Of a DNA stretch of 64,000 nucleotides, positions 51,928 to 61,680 are shown one piece after another. The stretch's first letter is position 1; every line of letters begins with the position of its first letter. The notes under the pieces are model-generated. The model saw only the letters and a list, made by a program, of their open reading frames with translations. It ran no database searches and had not been told where the DNA came from. Source of the stretch: Solenopsis invicta (taxonomy: Eukaryota > Arthropoda > Insecta > Hymenoptera > Formicidae); contig NC_052673.1 in the NCBI RefSeq assembly GCF_016802725.1, positions 1,203,037-1,267,036 of the forward strand. The letters run 5' to 3'. The translations under genes and the position numbers were made by a program.

Positions 51928-54900
51928 TTATATTTGTTTAAGTACAAAAAGTATAAAATACAAATAAATAATAGTGCATACCTATGTAAAAATTTTGTTA
52001 TTAAATTGTGTATAATTTGTTTTTGATTTTTAAATATATAATTCTCGTCAATTGTTTTCATTATTTTCATTATATAATTTTTATTTTTAATAATTTTTAT
52101 TATAAACAAAACGATCCACTTTCAAGGATCCACAATTGGGTTTTAAAATTAGATGTGGATTTATTGTAATTTCGTTATTTTACATTGAGTATGCAAATGC
52201 AAATAATTTTTACTATTGTTATAGGATATAATAAAACTTCTAAAATGGATTTTGAAAACATTTTGAAAACTGATCCGCTAACCAAGTCCCAATTGTGAGT
52301 CATTTATTTTATTTCATTCAATAAAAATTAAAAACATATTAAAATAGTAATAAAATAATAAAATAAAGTTATTTGTACAATATTCTTTATGATTATTTAT
52401 AACAATACATTATATTTTTTAATGTTTGTTCAATATTATTCTGAATAAAAATATGAGAAATTATATTTTAAGAATTTATATTTTAAGAGTGATCTGTATC
52501 TAGTATCCTTATTCCATACATATACGTGTGATGATGCTAAAGGATATAAAAGCATAGGGTAAAGTTGCCTATTACGAGATACCTTTTTTAAAAAGCTTAT
52601 ATTTAATTTAATTTATACCATTAAATCCTGTTTTCATAACCAAATTATAGTAAATATATTTAAGTTTCATCGCCAAAAATTAGCAATCGATAATAGTTAT
52701 AGTTTGTACATGAAAGTTTTTGTGAAAATTGCCGATTTTGCTAATTCAAAAAAAGGATTCCTAATATGAGATACAAAGGTTTTTTTATATGAAATTGGTC
52801 TTATTGACTTGGATATTACTAGGTTCAAATTAAGCTCTAGATTCAAAATCTAGTTGATCAAACGAATAGCTCTTTCGATACTCAAAAACTTTGGTAGGTA
52901 ATATTTTTCTCCAAAATCAATTCTATTAGAGATATTTTAAAGTCTCAGTGCTAATGCAGAAAGCCATAACCTTCAAGCCTCATAATTTAAAAGTCCTCAA
53001 TAAAAAACTTTGTTATAGCATTTTGGAAAGCTCTCGAAGTCAGAATATACAATAATAAATAGGAATTTTTAGTGTCTCATATTACGCGTTCTACGCTTTG
53101 CGGTTTCACCAAATCTAATATTTATAATTAAGCAAATCATCACATTCCGTATTTTTCTATTAACACTGCTTTATCACTGAATGTAGAATTTATTATCAAA
53201 TATTTGTTATCAAATATTTGTTTATTTTATAATAAACAAGGTTTAAAGACTCATCTCAATAAAACTTGACAGCATCTAATTTCAAAAGAATTTTATTTTC
53301 AACGACTGCATGCATGATCTAATAATGAATTTTTTATTAAATAGATTTCACTCCAAGAGTAATAAATTTATGATGGTATCAACCATATGCGTTTATTAAT
53401 GTAGCAGAAACCTCGCTACCTCATATTAAGAACGCATTCCATAATAGGCAACTTTACCCTATACTGATTTGACAGTTAACTATTAAAAATTAAGACTGCT
53501 GTATGTAAACTATAAAATTCTTTCCTTCTAAATTAGTGGAAAAAATGCATTTTAATTTTTGACATTCGTAATGCGGTGTCATCCAGGATAAATGAGTATA
53601 GCAACGCAATTATAAATTCGATGTTTATAAGTGATGATTGGTATTTTTGTATATACAACGATCGAAAGTTTCATCTTACATTCAATGAATCTCGATGAAT
53701 CGAATTGTTAATGATTGTTACTAGTTTTAGCGATGTGTTACAATGCGTTTTTTCCCCATATCAATTATATATTAAATAACGTAATTGCAATATGTATATA
53801 TTTTGCGTCATTTTTACACAAACGTTATTTTTACAAATATTATATTTTTTAAAATCTTTCTTACAAATTTATATAATATGAAATTATGATGCTGTTAAGT
53901 TCGCACAATTTTTAATGCATTGTGTTTTCAATATAAGTGCCGTTATGCATTATTTGAAACTAGAGTGGCATTAATAAAATTCATATTTTGTTTAAAACTG
54001 AATTATTTTTCCGATTATATCAATAACGAGTGAAATCAGAGACCGATGAAACTCTTAAGAATTATCGATTCACATTTACTTTACTTGATCACATTTTTTT
54101 TAAATCTTTTTTGGTCATTTTTCGGAAAAGAATGGCGACCTCTAGTGAGAATATACTATAAACGGTGATGCGCGTTGGCAAACAATAGGAGCATTGTGCC
54201 GCTCGTTGAATTCGCGGATGATTGAAATATTATTGAAATATTAGTCGAGCGGACGCAGGGCGGGGAGCAACAGGAGTTTGCGGTTGTCTGCCGCCCTCTC
54301 GTCAAATTCACGTAACGCCACGTTATATCACGCTGGCGGTCTGTATCTGACACGCGTGAATTCAACAGGGCACGCAGCAAGCCAGCGATGCTTATTGTTT
54401 GCAGTACGTAACGCAGTGTACGACCACCCGAGGGTTTCATTTACCAGCCATCCATATGAGAAAACGAAAAAGTTTTTGATAACATTGGTGTTGATAATGA
54501 TTACTATGTTTTTTCCTACGATAAATGTAATTGTTTGTGTATAAATTTTACGACATAAAAATATCAATATACAGAAAGAATTTTTTTTAAATTTATCTCC
54601 TCAAAATTGTAGTAATTGTGAATATCAAAAAATTTTACTATAATTTTAGTAAAATTATTAGAAAAAACGAGATATTATAACTGCTGTAGACATTACGATT
54701 ACCCGTATTATCTCCGTTATTAGATAATAAATAAAATTATTGTTTATGAAATTACTTGTTTAGTAGCCTGCTGTTACGTTGTGACGCTACTATGTTAATA
54801 CACAACAACTGACAATTGTTATGACATTTTTACTTTTAAGCATTCCGTAACTTTTTCAAGGTATTTTAGCGCTTAATTACACATACCTCCTTGTTGTTTT

Positions 54901-57900
54901 TAAACTTGAGCGTATTATAACATGAATGTATGTTCTCAAGATTTTCTTGTTATTTAACTTTCGGCTATAAACATTTCGAGTTATGCAAAATTATTCAATA
55001 ACTTAGCATTTTATAAGAGTTTTTAAGCGAAATTTTCATATCGAAATGATTCTTCGATAAATCGGTTGACACTTTAAAGGACTGCTATCCTTGTACTGTT
55101 CAATGTTAAACAAGGATAAAATGATATCTCTAATGTTTTTGAATGTACGAAAATTTTAAATTATAAAAATTCTGAATGATGGAAACTTAAAAATATACAA
55201 TTTTGTAACAATTAACTATATTTTTTTTAACAAATCCAATTTTTAAAATTTATTTTTAACACAGCCGTACTATCACCTCTTTTTCTCATTGATCCATTAT
55301 TCAATGTTATTAATTTTGATAAATTACGGGCTAAATAATTAATATTTTACAACTAGAAATTATTAAACGATACTTTGATGGTATTATAGTAATTGTTAAA
55401 TTTTAATATAATAAATTGATTATTAACAAAGTTGTTAAAAAAATATAAATTAGTTGTCATAATACACTTTCTTCTGCATCAAATAAATGTTTTTAAATGT
55501 TTTTAAAACATTTCTGTGATTTTTACCAATATCGTAAATGATTGAAAGAGGTAAATTCTGAGAACAAGGCGCAAGCAATGTGTATGGCCCCAGTGATCTT
55601 TTCGGTAATACCGGTCATACCAGCACATTTTTAATATAAGGGCAATAATCCGAAGGTCGTGAAGAATCCCTTGTGTAGATACGCAATATAATGCCCGCAA
55701 TTCCTTCGTATTTTACATATAAAAAGTATATATATAAAAACACTTATTAGTTTTTACTTCTTCGTTAAAAAAAATCTAAATCTCGTTCATGTCACCCTAA
55801 ATAATAAAAAAAAAAAAAAAAAAAAAAAAATGTTACGTACATGGACGGGATACCTTATACAGCGTTTCGTTTTTCCAACGAATCCCGTAAATAACTTACA
55901 GAAATAAACGATTGGGATTGCAAGGGTTAACGCAAAAGAGCTGTCGTTTTTATTCATGAGCCAATCAAGCGCATTTGCAAGCTCACGCTCGTGTGGCTCG
56001 CTGTGGCGCGACGACGCGGCGACGCTCGCTCTCTTCGTCGCCGCCGTAAACACTGCGGTCGTTAGCGACGGTCGCGTGGCCCTCAACGAATCCCGAAGGG
56101 TTAATTGGAAGAAATAAACGTATGCACAACGTGCGGCCGACCGCCCGACGCGCGCGTGGAGACTCGTCCGCGACCCTTCAGCCGCCTTTCTGCGACCCCC
56201 GTTTGCGCCTTCGCCGGCGGAGATAACCAGGAAGGACGAAGGACGAGTCGAAATGACGTCGGCAAAAGGGTGCTCTCCCGCGGTGCAGTGACGATGCAAA
56301 TGAGAGAAATAATCTGCACGGGGGCGTTCGCGCATCCTGGTGCGAGAATTCGCGCGGAAAGTGTTACGAGAAATAATGATGGAATCATACTTGTGGGTAT
56401 GAGCGAGAACATTACGTTTAATAATTTGTATGTTTTTAATAACCGACCTCCATAATTCGAATGTGATCTGATTGCAAATATCGAACTGTAATACTTTTTT
56501 TTTATATAATCTTTCTACATTTTATTTAAGATTTATATTGAAGCAATTGTTTTCTTATATTAATTTATTATATGATTATTGAGAACAAATTTAAAAGAGT
56601 AATAGTAGTGGACTTTTTAGAAGTGTTCTTACAAAATGCGAGTGGAGGATTTATTGTTCACTTATGTTAAGAGATTAAACAAAAATAACAGTAAAATCTT
56701 ATGCATAACAATGACCAAAAAAATTATCATATCAGTTAAAAGAAGGAAGAAGAAATCGAGGGAAGGGGATAGAAAAGCGGGTAGCTTGTTGCAACGAGGT
56801 GCATGCAAATTAAATGGAAACAAAGCGTACGCAGCGTTTATCTTTTCTGGTACGAGACCGCCGTGAGGACGATGAGAGCGGAAAGGAGAAAGGGAGAGAA
56901 GAAATAGGAGGCCCGACGGAGCAAGAGGACCCTATTAAGCCGCCCAGCAGGCCGCACGCCGGAGGTAAAGCGAGCCGACACGCTTTTTATTATTACGAAA
57001 TTACTGCGCGTTGTCGGTCCGTTGTTAAAAGGGAAGCTGGGAAAAATTGCGCCAGCTTGGCGGCAATGAGTGCCCTAATCGCGCGTCCATTAAAGCACGG
57101 CGGACGCCACGAGTCTCCTTTTCGAGGCTCGTGACACACGAGAGCTTGTCTTTTACGTGCGCGTTAATACGGCTTGTCGCAAAAAAAAATTATTCTAGTC
57201 ACCTTTCCCATAAATCTGAGGAGCAAAGATTTACAAAGAAGTGTAAAAATTTCACTGTTAAACACTTGTATAATCTGCGATTTCAGTTTTCGATATATTT
57301 CATACCTCATTGTGCTTTTCATCGATATGTTGTTCGTATATCTTGTTGTTCTTCTTGTTTCTCTAATTGTTAACATCTCATTTTTATGTTTACAAATTAT
57401 TGACAAGCTTCATTAATCACTTGTTGCGTTTTTTGTTAAATAATATTACATTAGACAAAGAGTCTAAGGAGTTTAAGTACTCCAGCTTAAAAAAGTGTAA
57501 AGGAGTTACTTGACTTTTTTTTCACACGTTGACTAACTCAGGTTGTGTAAGATGCCACTTTTTTTATAAATTCCACATTTATGCGTAAATCGTATTAATG
57601 ATATGTTGGTTTAATCAATTACGTCACATGTATCATATAATATTAATAATTAAGTATTCCCTTTTATTTAAAAACATTTTGAATTTATTAAAATAAGTTG
57701 GAAAAGTAATGTCTTTATCTTATTTAGTATTCATATGAATCCCTTGTATACTTTATTTCACAAATATGTAATTAATGATTTTAAAATTTAGTACGAAGAA
57801 ATTTTTTATAATCTTTTAAATCTGATTACCAGTTGCACGTATTCGGTGAAAAGATTTCCAATATTATTCTTTTTAATCGTAATAAAGTAAGATATCACTT

Positions 57901-60900
57901 TTTTGTTGAGGTAAAATGCCATTTGTGTCGTCTTATCCTTTAATCTTATCTTATTTAATATTAAATAAATGTTTTTAAAATATTATCTAAAATATATTTT
58001 AAATGTTTAAAAAACATTTTAATAATATTGTTCCAAATATTTTATAAATGTTATTTTGATATGTCTATTGAGATAAGTTTAATGTATCTGTAATAGTTTA
58101 AAAATATTTTATTTTATGTTTCATTTAATGTTAAAATAACAGTCTCTCTTCACTTCGCGTGTTACTTGGCGTTAGACGCGACCACGCCTCTTGATAAGAA
58201 TTTCGTATCATATTTTTTTATTACTTTAAAATATATATCATAAAATTAAAATAATATTGAAAAATAACACTTTGCAGCTTTATGAAATGACATTTTCTAA
58301 TTATGATTTATTTATAATAGTGACCAAAAAGCAGATAAATACTCACAAAGTTAATTGTAGGTTTTAAATACTGATAATGAATATTGCAACAAACTACACA
58401 TTCTAAAACATTACATGTTCCCAATCTTTGCACACAATATTTTTAAAATGTTTTATAGTATTTACTTTTCATTTATTATATATTATACAACTTTATTGTA
58501 AAAATAATATTTATTTTATCACATAAACACTTTACATTAAATTTTTTTCTTTAAGATAATAATTAAAAAAAATATTTATCTAGCATTTATGTAATATTAA
58601 TTTAACATTTATTTTACATTATTTATTTACAATAACGATTAAAGTAAACCTATAACAATTTTTATAGTGCATTTGATTATTGTATTATATTAATTTTCTC
58701 TTTCTGGTTGTATTTAAACGAATAATAGGAAAGTTATTCTAGATGCTATTCTGCCCATATAAGTATCTGTAAATAACTATAATTGTATACATGCATACAT
58801 ATTTAAAATGCTTTAATATATAGAGAAAAGACAGGAATGGTGAGATACCATGATATCTCGTATAATTCATGTTGAATTCTAAAAGCAGCCGTTAAAATTT
58901 TTTCGTTACAATTTATTTAGACATTGTAAGATAGTTAATAATCATTAGTGTGTCATTAGTACTGGCCATTTATTGCGTTTTTATAAAAGTTAAATTTCAG
59001 TTTTGCAAGTAGTCACAATTTTTACAAGTGTATATTCTTTACGTAATTTTGAGAAGTACGGTAGATATTAATTTTTTAACTTTAATTTAGCATAAAAGCT
59101 GTGAATAGTATAAAGTTATATTGTGAGAGAGTCGTAAGAAAATCATTAGCCATTTGCATACAAGCGTAAAATCATTTTGCGACTTTACAGCCTTGTTTTC
59201 AATCTTAGACGTTGTATAATGCTTATTAGCAGCAAAGAAATTATTTTAAAAACTTATTTTTTTTAATATAATATATTTTATAAAATGTTCAAAATTTTAC
59301 GAATTACATATTCTAAAACGTTACATGTTATTAAATTTCTATCGCGTTGAAAGTCTTTTTGTATTTTATACAAAAAAGAAAAAAATATTTTTTTTTTAAG
59401 AAAAGTGCTTTTATTTTAATCATCAATATAATATCTGTTTTGTCTAATGGCTTCCTATCATCAATCTACAAATTTGATAAGTCTTTGTAGAAAGCTGTAG
59501 TCTTGAAATTAAAAAAAAAAAAAACGATCCAATTCACTTTGGACTTTGGATGTGCAAGAAGTTTCCAATTAAGTTCTTCTATTTTTCTCAACGTGGGCGT
59601 GGGTGCGCTCACATGAGAGCTAGCGTTGTTCTGATAGAAGACGATACTTTTACGATTGACAAGGTAGGGCTGGAGCTCCTTGAATTTAGTCTGAATTCTT
59701 TCTAACTGCTAATAGTAAAGGTCCGTATTGGTCGTTTAGTTTCTTGGTAGGAGCATAGTGGACAATTTCGCGGATATCTCATCACACATTTAAAATAAAT
59801 AAATTAATATAAATAGATTTGTCAGTAAAAAGCAAGAAATAAACTTAAATACGAGTTAGGCGCGGTAAACGGTGCGGAAAAAATAACGCAAGACAAAGTT
59901 AGATTATTACATATAGATATATTATACGTTTCAGCTCATCCTTCGAACTATCTTCAACATATATTAGAATGAAATGGATGGCATAGATTGGTAGTAGTTG
60001 GTATTTGTGTGTAAATCAATGTTCAGCCGGTAAGATTGACAATTTTAACATCCTCTTATAAATGTTATTTTTCTATGAGTATACTATGTATATTTTTTGT
60101 ATAGGTCATATGTTAGAATGCCGTTTATATTCGTTTATATTTTGTATTGCGATTAAATTATTTTAAAGTTCTGCACAATGGAGGAATATCAGTTGTTGGG
60201 AATAGGAATTGGAGTTTCAAAATCAGTTTTTTCAATAAATACTATAGATAAATGATAAGTTATGTTGCGTTTCGTATAACACATTTATGTTTTATTTCTT
60301 ATTAATATCTATTGTACGTTACATTCAATATTAATTGAGGGTGATTCTAAAATTCTAATTCTTATTTCTAATATCTACTATTTCTCCATTGTGTATTGGA
60401 CCTAAGCTGTCTTTCACATAAAACTTGAAGTTAATTTAGAAAATTATTTTTAAAAAAATGTCAAAAATAATCAAAACAATTTATAAAAAAGAAATGCTTA
60501 TTAGGGTATCTGTTACCGCAATTTCTCTTAAACAAGTATTTCTAAGATAGGTTAGAGACAAAAATTTTAATACAGAAATGTCAAGGCTTTAATATTTTTT
60601 TAAATTATAGGCCATTAAAATGATCTGATTGTATAACAGATACAGCACAGATATTATGCAATATTTATGTATTATAGTTTTAAAATCTCAGAAAAGCATC
60701 GGTTTTGTCAATTTTTTGCGGTTTTTTTGCAGTTTTTTTCCAACAGTAAAGAAGTTCACATGTTTTCATATAACATTTGCTTCTTTTCGTAAAGAAAATG
60801 GTTGCGTACATTTAACTGAAATTAAATAAATGAAGTTAATGTGTCACATCCCAAACGATACAAAAGTCTGAAAGATATTATAAAGATGCCCAGAAGGTGT

Positions 60901-61644
60901 TTAATGAATATCTTTATGCCTTCTGGACTTTTGTGCTGTCAGAGATGTTAAGCAGTTATCTTCAAAAAATTACAATAAATACATTATGAATAAATATATA
61001 ATATAATGTTAATAAAATACATAATCTTTTACATAGCAAAACAACGAAAATTTTCATAAAAATTTGAATTTCTTGAAAAAAATCGAAATTTTTCAAAATT
61101 TTTTTAGCTACTTAAAAAGAGTGATTTTCTTTAAATTATAAATATTTATTATTTATGAAGAGCAAGCAAGTTTTACAATTTTTTCTTTTAAAATTTATAC
61201 TACTAGTTTTGTGTAATATATAAATGGCTTACTTCTCATAAATAATTTTACGTAATATTTTATGAAATTGTTATTATCTACAAAACATTCATTCAAATTG
61301 TAAAAGAATTTTATCACTAATGCACACATAATGTTATTTCAATCTTGTTATTTTAAAAGAGGCCCTTTCTTTACTTGTGTCAAAATGAAGAATAGATCAT
61401 ACTTGAGGGAAAAGTCATTACAATTGGTACACCTAATTCGCTTATAATTTAAAAAATATTGTAACCTCAACATTTATTAGAACATTTTCGTCTCTAAGTT
61501 AACTAAGAAATTCGTTTCTAAAAGAAAATGCAAAAGTGGTAGAACACCTTGTATATTAATCATGTATAAACTCATTCTTAAAATTTGTTCACGTTTTTAT
61601 ATTTAAAAAACTAAGAAATCTCTTAAATTTTAATTTCTTTTGCC

Positions 61645-61680
<36 letters not shown>

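Noticed and set aside
55787..56455. 182-residue minus-strand frame and the overlapping plus-strand frame at 56 kb
   Set aside because: The minus-strand frame ends in a poly-T/poly-Phe run, and both frames lack motifs or plausible splice sites. Treated as a GC-rich non-coding block.
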